From assembly GCA_038214085.1 (NCBI GenBank), contig JBBQSF010000040.1, forward strand, positions 1 to 22,794: DNA of 22,794 nt, written 5' to 3'. How positions within the stretch are numbered: the first letter of the stretch is position 1; each line of letters begins with the position of its first letter. A model generated the notes under the pieces. It did not search any database and had not been told where the DNA came from. It saw only the letters and a program-made list of their open reading frames with translations. This DNA comes from JBBQSF01 sp038214085 (GTDB taxonomy: Bacteria; Bacteroidota; Bacteroidia; Bacteroidales; CG2-30-32-10). Shown here in pieces: positions 5,372 to 13,567 of this stretch. Position numbers and translations under genes: made by a program.

Positions 5372-7918
5372 ATGCAGATGAAAAGAATAATTGTAACCGT
5401 AATTGTAATAACTTTATTTTGCTTAGCAAAGATTGTCTCTGCTCAGGAAAATGCGGTTATTTATGGCTACATCTCCGACGAAAACAATTTAAAATTAAGC
5501 AATGTTACCATAGCAATTAAAGGCTACACAAATAAAACACTTTCTAATAATAAAGGGTACTATGAGTTAACAGTTCCCGCTGAAGTAAGTTTAAATGTTT
5601 TTATTACTTCAATAGGATACAAAACCGATACTTCAGTAGTTTATTTAAAATCAGGTGAAAAATTATTGTTAAGCAAAAATCTTTTAAGTTTTACAACTAT
5701 TCTTCCCAATCTAACTATAAAAGAGAATATTTCAATTTCCAATAATTTTGTAAAAATTGATCCGCGTACAGCTACCGTTATTCCTAGTGTTACAGGTGGA
5801 ATAGAAGCTATTTTAAAAACACTCCCGGGCGTTTCTTCTAATAATGAACTGAGTTCACAGTATTCGGTTAGGGGAGGAAATTTTGATGAAAATCTTGTTT
5901 ATGTCAACGATATTGAGGTCTATCGCCCATTCTTAGTTCGTTCTGGTCAACAGGAGGGATTAAGTTTTATCAATCCTGATCTGGTTTCTGGAATAAATTT
6001 TTCTGCCGGAGGTTTCGAGGCAAAATATGGCGATAAACTTTCGTCTGTTTTGGATATTCAATATAAAAAACCTAAAGAATTTGCCGGATCGGTTTCTGCT
6101 AGTTTGCTCGGATTTTCTGCTGCTGTTGAAAATCTTTCCAAAAATGGCAGGGTTTCATATTTGTTTGGTGTAAGACAAAAATCAAATCAGTACATTTTGA
6201 AAAGCATGGAAACAAAAGGCGATTATAAACCTTCGTTTATTGATGTTCAGGGTTTGGTTAATGTTGTGATAAACGAAAAACTTAATGTGGATTTTCTTGG
6301 AAATTTTGCACGTAATCAATACCGCTTTGTTCCCACTACTCGTGAAACTGATTTCGGAACATTAAATGAAGCTCTTCGGCTTACTATTTATTTCGATGGT
6401 CAGGAAGAAGACCGTTTTGAAACATATTTTGGCGCTACATCATTTAACTTCAAACCTAAAGAAAATGTATTGTTAAAGTTTATTGCTTCCGGCTTCCGTA
6501 CTTTGGAATCCGAAACTTATGATATTCAGGGGCAATACTGGCTCGGACAACTTGATGTTAATTTTGGTCAGGACGATTTTGGCGATGTGGCCTTTAACAG
6601 AGGAATAGGTACATTTCTTAATCATGCCCGAAATTATCTCGATGCTACTGTTCTTAATGCAGAACACAAAGGCTCGCTGATTAAAGATAATGTGATTACA
6701 TATTGGGGACTGAAATATCAGCACGAGATAATTAATGATAATATTTCTGAATGGAAAATGATCGATTCTGCTGGGTATTCAATTCCTTATTCTTCTGATT
6801 CTGTTGGTTATATTGATCCTTCTGTACAGCCATATTTTCCTCTTCAGATGCAGGACGTTGTTAAAGCTAAAATTAATCTTTCTTCAAACAGACTTGCTGG
6901 ATATTATCAAAAAAAATGGATTTTTGAAACAGACAGTACCGGATTTTCGATTACTGCTGGAGTTCGTGGCAACTACTGGGATCTAAACAAGCAGTTCATC
7001 TTTAGTCCCCGTTCTACAATTTCATATAAACCCAATTGGGAAAAAGATTATGTTTTTCGTTTTGCGACTGGAGTGTATTCTCAACCTCCTTTTTATCGTG
7101 AATTGCGTGATATTTACGGACAGATAAATACGAATTTAAAAGCTCAGAATTCTTATCACTTTGTGCTGTCATCACAACATGATTTTGAAGCTTGGAAAAG
7201 GCCTTTCCGCTTTGTTACCGAAATTTATTACAAATACCTTGATAATTTGATTCCTTATGAAGTTGACAATGTCCGTATTCGTTATTATGCAAATAATAAA
7301 GCCCATGGATATGCCACAGGATTTGACATGAAAGTGAATGGCGAGTTTGTTAAAGGAATTGAATCATGGGCGAGTTTATCAATGATGCAAACCCGCGAAG
7401 ATATTGAAGGTGATTTCTATTACACGTATTTGAATAAATCAGGGCAACAGATTGTTTCGGGAGTAACGCTCGACAATGTTCCTGCCGACAGTATAAGACA
7501 TGAGCCTGGATTTATCCCACGTCCTACTGATCAACGCTTAAATTTTGCTTTATTTTTTCAGGATTTTTTGCCTAAAAATCCAACTTATAAAATGCACTTA
7601 AGTCTGCTTTTTGGCACAAGCCTGCCTTTTGGCCCGCCTTCTCTCGAAAGATACAAAGATACATTACGTATTCCGCCATACAGAAGAGTTGATATAGGAT
7701 TTTCAAAACAACTTATTAGCGAAGATTCTAAGCATAAGGCAAAAAGTCCTTTCAGGTATTTCAAATCAGTTTGGCTCAGCCTCGAAGTGTTTAATTTACT
7801 TCAAGTGAATAACACAATATCTTATATCTGGGTAAAAGATGTTAATGACAGACAATATGCTGTGCCAAATTATCTTACCCCCCGCCAGCTAAATCTAAGA
7901 ATAATCGCGCATTTTTAA
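5372..7918 (+). CDS. TonB-dependent outer-membrane receptor with regulatory-like domain
   Basis: This 848-aa outer-membrane receptor has a signal peptide (residues 1-25, ending VSAQ), a carboxypeptidase-regulatory-like domain (about 28-110), a plug domain (about 125-235) with SSQYSVRGGNFDENLVYVND and SAGGFEAKYGDKLSSVLD, and a 22-strand-type barrel to the C-terminus (RQLNLRIIAHF, ending in aromatic Phe). It would import a large or scarce substrate such as a siderophore or glycan fragment using TonB energy. The length fits the non-SusC class; no SusD-like lipoprotein is adjacent, and no clear TonB box or N-terminal signalling domain is visible. ATG 5378 is an alternative start giving MKRIIVT, a more usual signal-peptide opening. 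The substrate cannot be told from the sequence. Confidence 0.9.
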   Translation: MQMKRIIVTVIVITLFCLAKIVSAQENAVIYGYISDENNLKLSNVTIAIKGYTNKTLSNNKGYYELTVPAEVSLNVFITSIGYKTDTSVVYLKSGEKLLLSKNLLSFTTILPNLTIKENISISNNFVKIDPRTATVIPSVTGGIEAILKTLPGVSSNNELSSQYSVRGGNFDENLVYVNDIEVYRPFLVRSGQQEGLSFINPDLVSGINFSAGGFEAKYGDKLSSVLDIQYKKPKEFAGSVSASLLGFSAAVENLSKNGRVSYLFGVRQKSNQYILKSMETKGDYKPSFIDVQGLVNVVINEKLNVDFLGNFARNQYRFVPTTRETDFGTLNEALRLTIYFDGQEEDRFETYFGATSFNFKPKENVLLKFIASGFRTLESETYDIQGQYWLGQLDVNFGQDDFGDVAFNRGIGTFLNHARNYLDATVLNAEHKGSLIKDNVITYWGLKYQHEIINDNISEWKMIDSAGYSIPYSSDSVGYIDPSVQPYFPLQMQDVVKAKINLSSNRLAGYYQKKWIFETDSTGFSITAGVRGNYWDLNKQFIFSPRSTISYKPNWEKDYVFRFATGVYSQPPFYRELRDIYGQINTNLKAQNSYHFVLSSQHDFEAWKRPFRFVTEIYYKYLDNLIPYEVDNVRIRYYANNKAHGYATGFDMKVNGEFVKGIESWASLSMMQTREDIEGDFYYTYLNKSGQQIVSGVTLDNVPADSIRHEPGFIPRPTDQRLNFALFFQDFLPKNPTYKMHLSLLFGTSLPFGPPSLERYKDTLRIPPYRRVDIGFSKQLISEDSKHKAKSPFRYFKSVWLSLEVFNLLQVNNTISYIWVKDVNDRQYAVPNYLTPRQLNLRIIAHF

Positions 7919-7962
7919 TCTGACAATTTGACGGTTTTGTTATTGTTGATTATTATTGGCAT

Positions 7963-7970
7963 TATTTTTG
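7963..7970 (+). promoter_or_regulatory. Promoter -7 element of the superoxide dismutase gene
   Basis: TATTTTTG matches TAnnTTTG exactly. Upstream TTG-type elements lie at 7936-7939 (23-nt spacer) and 7943-7945 (17-nt spacer), neither ideal. Transcription would start near 7977, 28 nt before ATG 8005, supporting that start over the internal ATG at 8107. Confidence 0.45.
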
Positions 7971-8004
7971 TTTATAATCGGTCTAAATAAAAATAAAGAA
8001 AATT

Positions 8005-8754
8005 ATGACAAAATTTCATTTAAACAGCACAGTGATATTGTTAATTTTCATGTTATCAATTAATTATAATCATAAATTGAGTATAAATTCAAATAAAATT
8101 AAAATCATGAACACATTAGATTTTCCTGAAAATAGCTTGGTATTTCCCTATGAACTACCTGTTTTACCTTATTCCTACGATGCCATTGAACCTTATTTTG
8201 ATAAGATGACAATGGAAATTCATTATTCAAAACACCATAAGGCTTATGTTGACAATTTAAACAATGCAGTAAAAGGAACTGATGCGGAGAAAATTGGATT
8301 AAACGAACTAATGAAAAACATAAGTAAATATCCAATTGCAATAAGAAATAATGGAGGCGGACATTATAACCACACCATGTTCTGGCAGTTATTGATACCT
8401 GGAGGAAGTGGAAAACCAGAAGGCGCTTTGCTTAAGGCAATTGAAAACACATTTACTTCATTTGAAGAATTCAAAATCAAGTTTTCAGATGCTGCAAAAA
8501 CACGGTTTGGAAGTGGTTGGGCATGGTTGAGTGTAGATGAAAACGGAAAGCTTTTTGTAAGTTCAACTCCCAATCAAGACAATCCACTCATGGATGTTGC
8601 AGAAAAAAAAGGAACGCCAATTCTTGCCCTTGATGTTTGGGAACATGCTTATTATTTAAAGTATCAGAACAAGCGTCCTGACTATATTGAGGCTTTTTGG
8701 AAAGTAGTTAACTGGAAAGAAGTAGAAAAACGTTACGATGCAATTGTAAAGTAA
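8005..8754 (+). CDS. Superoxide dismutase, Fe/Mn family, Mn-type signature
   Basis: The enzyme converts superoxide to oxygen and hydrogen peroxide. Metal ligands are H73 (IHYSKHH), H123 (HYNHTMFW), D210 and H214 (DVWEHAYY). At the two positions that separate Fe from Mn enzymes, it has Gly in the GGGHYNH stretch and Gln in NQD (Q191), the Mn or cambialistic pattern. The catalytic core starts near residue 48 (PYELPVLPY). It is preceded by about 45 extra residues with a hydrophobic run (about 9-20, VILLIFMLSI), which could be a signal peptide or anchor. If translation instead began at ATG 8107 (residue 35), the protein would be about 215 aa and cytoplasmic. Promoter spacing favours the long form, but the signal lacks a clear cleavage site. 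An intrinsic terminator follows. Confidence 0.93.
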   Translation: MTKFHLNSTVILLIFMLSINYNHKLSINSNKIKIMNTLDFPENSLVFPYELPVLPYSYDAIEPYFDKMTMEIHYSKHHKAYVDNLNNAVKGTDAEKIGLNELMKNISKYPIAIRNNGGGHYNHTMFWQLLIPGGSGKPEGALLKAIENTFTSFEEFKIKFSDAAKTRFGSGWAWLSVDENGKLFVSSTPNQDNPLMDVAEKKGTPILALDVWEHAYYLKYQNKRPDYIEAFWKVVNWKEVEKRYDAIVK

Positions 8755-8777
8755 TTTATAGAAATTCATATTTTATT

Positions 8778-8811
8778 ATGGCTGTTGGGATACCTACAGC
8801 CATTTTTTTTT
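8778..8811 (+). terminator. Intrinsic terminator after the dismutase gene
   Basis: A perfect 8-bp stem, ATGGCTGT (8778-8785) with ACAGCCAT (8796-8803), has a 10-nt loop and is followed by a run of nine T residues. Confidence 0.85.
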
Positions 8812-8840
8812 ACAACAAAGAACTAAGAATTTTCCGAAAT

Positions 8841-8926
8841 TATACCAATACATATTATTAAATAGTCCAATCATGAAATCGTTGGAGTTCATTTTTTTGG
8901 ACTACTACGAATTCAGTATCGGTATA
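8841..8926. repeat. 86-bp nested palindrome, possible small mobile or regulatory repeat
   Basis: The outer arms 8841-8851 and 8916-8926 pair at 10 of 11 positions. After symmetric 11-nt spacers, the inner arms 8863-8870 and 8897-8904 pair perfectly over 8 bp. A further 5-bp stem (8873-8877 with 8888-8892) closes a 10-nt loop. The symmetry of the spacers suggests one folded unit rather than chance. It lies between two terminators at the convergent ends of the dismutase and hydrolase genes. No transposase is nearby. It may be a degraded MITE-like or REP-like element. Confidence 0.5.
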
Positions 8927-8944
8927 AACACTTGATTCCAATTA

Positions 8945-8978
8945 AAAAAGGTTGCAGGAATAATCCGACAACCTTTTT
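8945..8978 (-). terminator. Terminator of the T9SS hydrolase gene (bidirectional shape)
   Basis: The arms 8945-8954 (AAAAAGGTTG) and 8969-8978 (CAACCTTTTT) are perfectly complementary over 10 bp with a 14-nt loop. The A/T-rich arm ends give a U-run in either direction. It lies 19 nt past the stop of the minus-strand hydrolase gene. Confidence 0.7.
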
Positions 8979-8996
8979 CAAAAAAAAGACGATTAT

Positions 8997-10178
8997 TTAA
9001 CCAATTATAATTTTTTGAATGTACTGGTATTTATCTGATTTGAGTTTTAACGTGTAAACCCCATCACTAAGTTTAGCAGTTGGAATGATAACAGTGTAAT
9101 TGCCTTTTGTAAAAATTCCTGTTTCGGAATACACCAATGATCCGGATATTGAATAAACTTCAAATGATATTTCTGATTGTTCTGTAGCCCAGAAAGAAAC
9201 ATTTACAACAGACTTGGCTGGATTTGGGAAGATATTAATGTTGTCAATAGTGCTCTTTTCTTCAGCAATTTGGGTGGTAGTGCAGTTTTTTAAATAAGTA
9301 ATTCTGTTTGAAGCGGTGAGCGAATCGTTAAAAATAGTCCAAGATGTCGCATTTCCTTTTAAGTAATAATCGAGATAAATTTTAACAAAATCAAGAGTTA
9401 CATCTTGCTGTTTTGCACGAGAAAGCGTGGGAGTGGGATTGCATGTTGATTCCCCGAATGTGCAATTAAAGTTATAGTCGCCAAAATAACAATGACACCC
9501 ATCTTTTATGCTGAGAAAAACTTTACAATTGCTTCCAAGTCCATTATACATGGGTGTTTGATGATCAACAGAAGGAGCAACACAATCTTCTTCCCCCGAA
9601 ATTATAAGTGCAGGGATGCTAACATTGGGTGCAACACTAATAGAAGTTGGATTGCTTGTGTTTGCTGCAGCAAAAGTTACCATACAGGTTGGAACGGTAT
9701 TATTGGCACATGCCAGAAATGAAGAACCTCCACCCATTGAATGGCCCATAATAGCGGAAGTAGGCCCAACATGGTTGTAAAAAGGAGATGCGCTAGTGGT
9801 GCCTTCAGATTTTAGTTTTGTTACCAAAAAAGCGAGATCTGCACCAAATTCGGCATGAACAGGAGACATGCTGCTCTCGGTAGTGGCAAAAACAATGATA
9901 TATCCCAATGGAGTCATACCATCCTTAAAATAAGCATAAGCATCGTAACCCATCACAAAACCGTGTCCGAATACAATTAATGGAAAATAGCCCGTTGCTA
10001 CAGTTGTGTTATTTCCTGCAGCAGTTGCAGGATAGTAAATTTCTGTTGTAACATTTCGGTTACTTCGAGCTGGATCCTGATACGTTATTGAACGATGCCC
10101 AATGGGAAACTGAGCCTGTGCAATAACAACTGCAAAAAGGCAATAAAATAAAATGGAAGTAAAAAATGTCTTTTTCAT
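8997..10178 (-). CDS. T9SS-secreted alpha/beta hydrolase (dienelactone hydrolase/polyesterase-like)
   Basis: This 393-aa exported enzyme has a signal peptide (MKKTFFTSILFYCLFAVVIA, cleavage near QAQ), an alpha/beta hydrolase domain (about 25-275) and a type A T9SS sorting domain (about 314-393, NIFPNPAKSVVNV to YIQKIIIG). The nucleophile is S147 in GHSMGGG, the acid probably D198 in SGEEDC and the base H229 in DGCHCYFGD. The oxyanion-side motif is VFGHGF (69-74). GHSMGGG and the general plan recall chlorophyllase, dienelactone hydrolase and PET-hydrolase relatives; several Cys (C199, C218, C228, C230, C239, C246) could form disulfides. The frame could start upstream at 10208, but MKKTFF at 10178 opens a normal signal peptide, and the promoter at 10206-10213 would start transcription inside the longer version. 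The substrate is unknown: a carboxylic ester, perhaps polymeric. Confidence 0.87.
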   Translation of the reverse strand: MKKTFFTSILFYCLFAVVIAQAQFPIGHRSITYQDPARSNRNVTTEIYYPATAAGNNTTVATGYFPLIVFGHGFVMGYDAYAYFKDGMTPLGYIIVFATTESSMSPVHAEFGADLAFLVTKLKSEGTTSASPFYNHVGPTSAIMGHSMGGGSSFLACANNTVPTCMVTFAAANTSNPTSISVAPNVSIPALIISGEEDCVAPSVDHQTPMYNGLGSNCKVFLSIKDGCHCYFGDYNFNCTFGESTCNPTPTLSRAKQQDVTLDFVKIYLDYYLKGNATSWTIFNDSLTASNRITYLKNCTTTQIAEEKSTIDNINIFPNPAKSVVNVSFWATEQSEISFEVYSISGSLVYSETGIFTKGNYTVIIPTAKLSDGVYTLKLKSDKYQYIQKIIIG

Positions 10179-10205
10179 AGCAAAGAATTTTGTGAATGAA
10201 TAGAT

Positions 10206-10213
10206 CAAATGTA
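10206..10213 (-). promoter_or_regulatory. Promoter -7 element of the T9SS hydrolase gene
   Basis: On the minus strand this reads TACATTTG, an exact TAnnTTTG. The start of transcription would be near 10199, leaving a leader of about 21 nt to ATG 10178. No exact -33 TTTG is seen. Confidence 0.45.
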
Positions 10214-10277
10214 AACATTAATTTGAAAGATAAAAGAAAAAAGTAGAATTAAATTTGTTAAAAGTTTACTATAATGA

Positions 10278-10305
10278 TAAAAAAAACCGGCATTAAGCCG
10301 GCTTT
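10278..10305 (-). terminator. Intrinsic terminator of the POT transporter gene
   Basis: On the minus strand a CCGGC/GCCGG stem with a 5-nt loop, extended by one G-U and A-T pairs, is followed by eight U residues. It lies just after the stop of the gene ending at 10321. Confidence 0.85.
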
Positions 10306-10320
10306 AATAGTGTTTTATTG

Positions 10321-12168
10321 CTATTGTGTCACCTTTTCAAGACGTTTCATGATAGAAAAAATGAAAATTGCTGCAAGGATACAACAAATAATAAATATTC
10401 CCCAAAGCATATAAAGTTCAATTTTGCCCCATAACAAACTTCCGACAAATAAAAATTTGTTTCCAATTGCAGTAGCTAAAAGCCAACCGCCTTGCATAAG
10501 TCCCTGAAAGCGGGCAGGAGCAACTTTTGATACAAATGATAATCCAATAGGGCTCAAAAAGAGCTCAGCAATTGTGAGAATAAGATAAGAGCTCATTAAC
10601 CAATAAGGGCTAACGCGCATTGATTCTTCAACAGCAGCTCCACCGAGGTCTTTAGGAGAGATCAGGCTTAATGAAGCAATAAGAATAAGTACAAACCCAA
10701 AAGCGGCAATTACCATACCCATCCCAATTTTTCTGGGAGAAGAGGGTTCTTTCCCTTTTTTATTCAAGAGCGTAAATAAACCCATTACAACCGGCGTGAG
10801 TGCAACAATAAACAGTGGATTAAACGACTGGAAAACTTCAGGAGAAATGATATTTAAATCAGGGCTTGTTGATGCGAAATAATAGCATAAATAACCAAAA
10901 CCTAAAAACGCAACTGCACCAATCATTTTTGCCATGCCTTTTTTGCTGAAGAACAACATTGAACATCCTGCAATCGCTGCAATAACAGAAAGAATCGACC
11001 ACATGTTAAAGAAAAGATTTGTGAACGGGCCTACTAAAATATCAGTATAGTCACGAGCAAACATTGTTAATGTTAATCCGTTTTGATGGAAGGACATCCA
11101 GAAGAAAATTACAACGATAAAAACCAGACTTAATGCTGTTACTCTTGGGCGCTCTTCTTTGGTGGACATTTGGAATATCATAGAAACAAAACCCACGAAT
11201 AATCCAACGGCCAACCCTAATTTATAGTTAATATCACTTATATCTGTATAATTATCAGCAACATGAAAACCAACAGCAACCAATACCATCAAACCCAATG
11301 AAATCAGAATAGCTTTTAAATTGCTACCTAAAGCAACAGCTGATTTAGTTTCGGTTTTTGGGGTAGAAACTTTTTCTTTTTGTTTAGAGGGAATTAATTT
11401 ATTGAATATAAGATAGACTATTAATGATACGATCATAGCACCTGCAGCAATTCCAAAAGCATAATTGTAACCTGTTGAGAATACGTTAATATAATCAGAT
11501 GCAAAAGTGCTGAGATTGGTAGCGGATTTGCCGCCATCAGAAATAATTGCAGCATCAGCAAACGACTGTAATTGAGCAGTGTCCATTAATTTGCCATCTG
11601 GTTTGATGGAATTAAGATACTGATGGCACAATGCGGGCAGATTGCTGTTTTCAAGATAACCGTTGGCTTTTAACCAATAAACTTTAACAGCTTTGGCAAC
11701 AAATGGAGCGAAAAAAGCACCAACATTAATACCCATATAGAAAATCATGAATGCACCATCGCGGAATTTTCTGTATTTGTCATTGTCATACATTTGGCCC
11801 ACAACAGCTTGAAGGTTACCTTTAAACAACCCATTGCCAAGTGCAATTACAAATAATGCTGAAATTGATACCCATAATTCTGAACCTGGGACAGCAATAA
11901 TACAATATCCGGCAAACATTATTACTTGTCCGAATAATATTACCGTTTTATATTTTTTTGTCCAATCGGCAATCAAGCCGCCAATTAATGCAAGGGCATA
12001 AATGGCAAAATAAAACCAGGAGTAATAACTTCCGGCTTGTTCGGCTGTTAGGTCGTACCTTGCCTGTAAAAACATGACAAGAATTGCCATCATGGTGTAA
12101 AAACCAAAGCGCTCACCCATATTGGTGAAAAAGGCTACAAAGAGTCCTTTGGGATGTCCTTTAAACAT
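10321..12168 (-). CDS. POT/PTR-family peptide transporter with altered proton motif
   Basis: At 615 aa this has an MFS fold with about 14 hydrophobic segments in the inner membrane. POT proteins take up di- and tripeptides with protons. The N-terminal helix carries FFTNMGERFGFYTMMAILVMFL (residues 13-34), corresponding to the family motif ExxERFxYY. E19 and R20 are kept, but the first Glu is Asn (N16) and the first Tyr is Phe (F23). FKGNLQAVVGQMYDNDKYR and FYMGINVGAFFAP match PTR2 signature regions. A polar loop of about 60 residues (about 167-230) and a long lysine-rich linker (about 262-276) explain the extra length over 500-aa bacterial members. It has its own -7 element at 12201-12208 and a strong terminator. 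The substrate may be peptides; coupling is uncertain because of the motif change. Confidence 0.88.
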   Translation of the reverse strand: MFKGHPKGLFVAFFTNMGERFGFYTMMAILVMFLQARYDLTAEQAGSYYSWFYFAIYALALIGGLIADWTKKYKTVILFGQVIMFAGYCIIAVPGSELWVSISALFVIALGNGLFKGNLQAVVGQMYDNDKYRKFRDGAFMIFYMGINVGAFFAPFVAKAVKVYWLKANGYLENSNLPALCHQYLNSIKPDGKLMDTAQLQSFADAAIISDGGKSATNLSTFASDYINVFSTGYNYAFGIAAGAMIVSLIVYLIFNKLIPSKQKEKVSTPKTETKSAVALGSNLKAILISLGLMVLVAVGFHVADNYTDISDINYKLGLAVGLFVGFVSMIFQMSTKEERPRVTALSLVFIVVIFFWMSFHQNGLTLTMFARDYTDILVGPFTNLFFNMWSILSVIAAIAGCSMLFFSKKGMAKMIGAVAFLGFGYLCYYFASTSPDLNIISPEVFQSFNPLFIVALTPVVMGLFTLLNKKGKEPSSPRKIGMGMVIAAFGFVLILIASLSLISPKDLGGAAVEESMRVSPYWLMSSYLILTIAELFLSPIGLSFVSKVAPARFQGLMQGGWLLATAIGNKFLFVGSLLWGKIELYMLWGIFIICCILAAIFIFSIMKRLEKVTQ

Positions 12169-12200
12169 AAAACAATATAATTTAAGTTAATATTATTCGA

Positions 12201-12208
12201 CAAAAATA
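12201..12208 (-). promoter_or_regulatory. Promoter -7 element of the POT gene
   Basis: On the minus strand this reads TATTTTTG, an exact TAnnTTTG, 33 nt before ATG 12168. The expected start is near 12194. No good -33 element is seen, and this region also lies just past the UMF1 gene, so read-through is possible too. Confidence 0.4.
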
Positions 12209-12219
12209 TAAAAAAAACT

Positions 12220-13545
12220 TTACGAAACTGATTTTTTAGGTTCTAGTGTTTTGATTTTAGGAACGAAACTCAGGAATATAATACCAAGGATAAAGAAAAC
12301 AATAATTGCAAGTACGGAGTTTCTCATACTGCCAGTTAAAGCCTCAATTATTCCAAAACTAAAGAGTCCGGCAACAGTTGCCAGTTTTTCCATAACATCA
12401 TAAAAACTAAAAAATGAAGTATGGTCTTTGGTTTCAGGAAGCATTTTTGAATAGGTTGATCGTGCCAGTGCCTGTGTGCCACCCATAACAATACCTACAA
12501 GCATTGCTGCAATCACAAAACCGGTGGTATCCGTAACCGTGTAAACGTACATACAGATCAATATCCAGATAAAGATCCCAAAAATCAAAGATTTCAGGTT
12601 TCCCCATTTTTTTGACAACCAAGCAAATAAGTATGCACCTGCAACAGCAATGAGTTGAATGAGTAATATTGTAGGAATTAGCACAGTATCTTTTACACCC
12701 AATTCTTTTTGACCGAAAGTTGCAGCCATAAACATAACAGTTAACAACCCCATTGTTGTAAAAAAGAATCCGATTAAAAAGATACTCATTTGTCTCGATT
12801 TCTTCACATAATTAAATACTTTGCGAAGTTCTTCGTACCCATTAAAAACCACATTCTGACCTCTGGTTCGCTGACGGAAAGTGTATTTTGGCAAGCGGCT
12901 GAAAGTGATCTGAGAGAACCCTACCCACCATACACATACCATTACAAATGAAAGCCGTGGCGCAAAGGAAGGATCTGTGATTCCGAAAAAATCGGGAAAC
13001 AGTATTGGAATCAGGTTTGCTATTAGGAGCGCTACACTTCCAAAATATCCCATTGAATAACCTCTGGCGCTGATTCTGTCCTGATCAGCAGGTTCTGCAA
13101 TTACGGGCAAGAACGAATTGTAAAAAACAAGGCTTCCGCCATATCCTATTGTTCCAAGCGCAAGAGCAATGATGCCAAGTTCAATATGGTTTGCATCAAA
13201 AAAGAATAATACACCACACGAAATTGCGCCAATCCAGGTAAAAGCTTTCATGAAAAATTTCCTGCGACCCGTGAAATCTGCAATGGATGAAAAAAACGGG
13301 GATAACATTGCTACAAACAAATAAGCAAATGCAATGGCCCATGAGTAAATTACAGAATTGATTACTTTAAGACCAAAAAAACTTATGGTATAATCCGTTC
13401 CCTTGGTAACTGAATTATAATAAACAGGAAAAATTGCAGAAGAAATAGTTAATTGGTAAACCGAGTTTGCCCAATCATACATCACCCAACCGTTTATGGT
13501 TTTTTTATTCCCCTTTTCAATGTTGATATCTTTTCGGCGAATCAT
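12220..13545 (-). CDS. MFS transporter, UMF1 (Atg22-like) family
   Basis: This 441-aa protein has 12 predicted membrane helices. The opening INGWVMYDWANSVYQLTISSAIFPVYY (residues 17-43) is characteristic of the UMF1/Atg22-like branch of the major facilitator superfamily, as are FADFTGRRKFFMK-like loop residues (SIADFTGRRKF), LPVIAEPADQDRISARGYSMGYFGS and GGTQALARSTYSKMLPE. Yeast Atg22 exports amino acids from the vacuole; substrates of the bacterial members are unknown. It lies 22 nt downstream of the HhH-barrel gene and 51 nt upstream of the POT gene, all in the same direction, so it may share a transcript with the two barrel genes. Confidence 0.88.
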   Translation of the reverse strand: MIRRKDINIEKGNKKTINGWVMYDWANSVYQLTISSAIFPVYYNSVTKGTDYTISFFGLKVINSVIYSWAIAFAYLFVAMLSPFFSSIADFTGRRKFFMKAFTWIGAISCGVLFFFDANHIELGIIALALGTIGYGGSLVFYNSFLPVIAEPADQDRISARGYSMGYFGSVALLIANLIPILFPDFFGITDPSFAPRLSFVMVCVWWVGFSQITFSRLPKYTFRQRTRGQNVVFNGYEELRKVFNYVKKSRQMSIFLIGFFFTTMGLLTVMFMAATFGQKELGVKDTVLIPTILLIQLIAVAGAYLFAWLSKKWGNLKSLIFGIFIWILICMYVYTVTDTTGFVIAAMLVGIVMGGTQALARSTYSKMLPETKDHTSFFSFYDVMEKLATVAGLFSFGIIEALTGSMRNSVLAIIVFFILGIIFLSFVPKIKTLEPKKSVS

Positions 13546-13567
13546 AGAACGGCTGATTGTTCAGAAA

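Noticed and set aside
10179..10208. Upstream ATG at 10208 for the T9SS hydrolase gene
   Set aside because: It would put ten residues before a normal signal peptide, and the predicted transcription start (about 10199) lies downstream of it.
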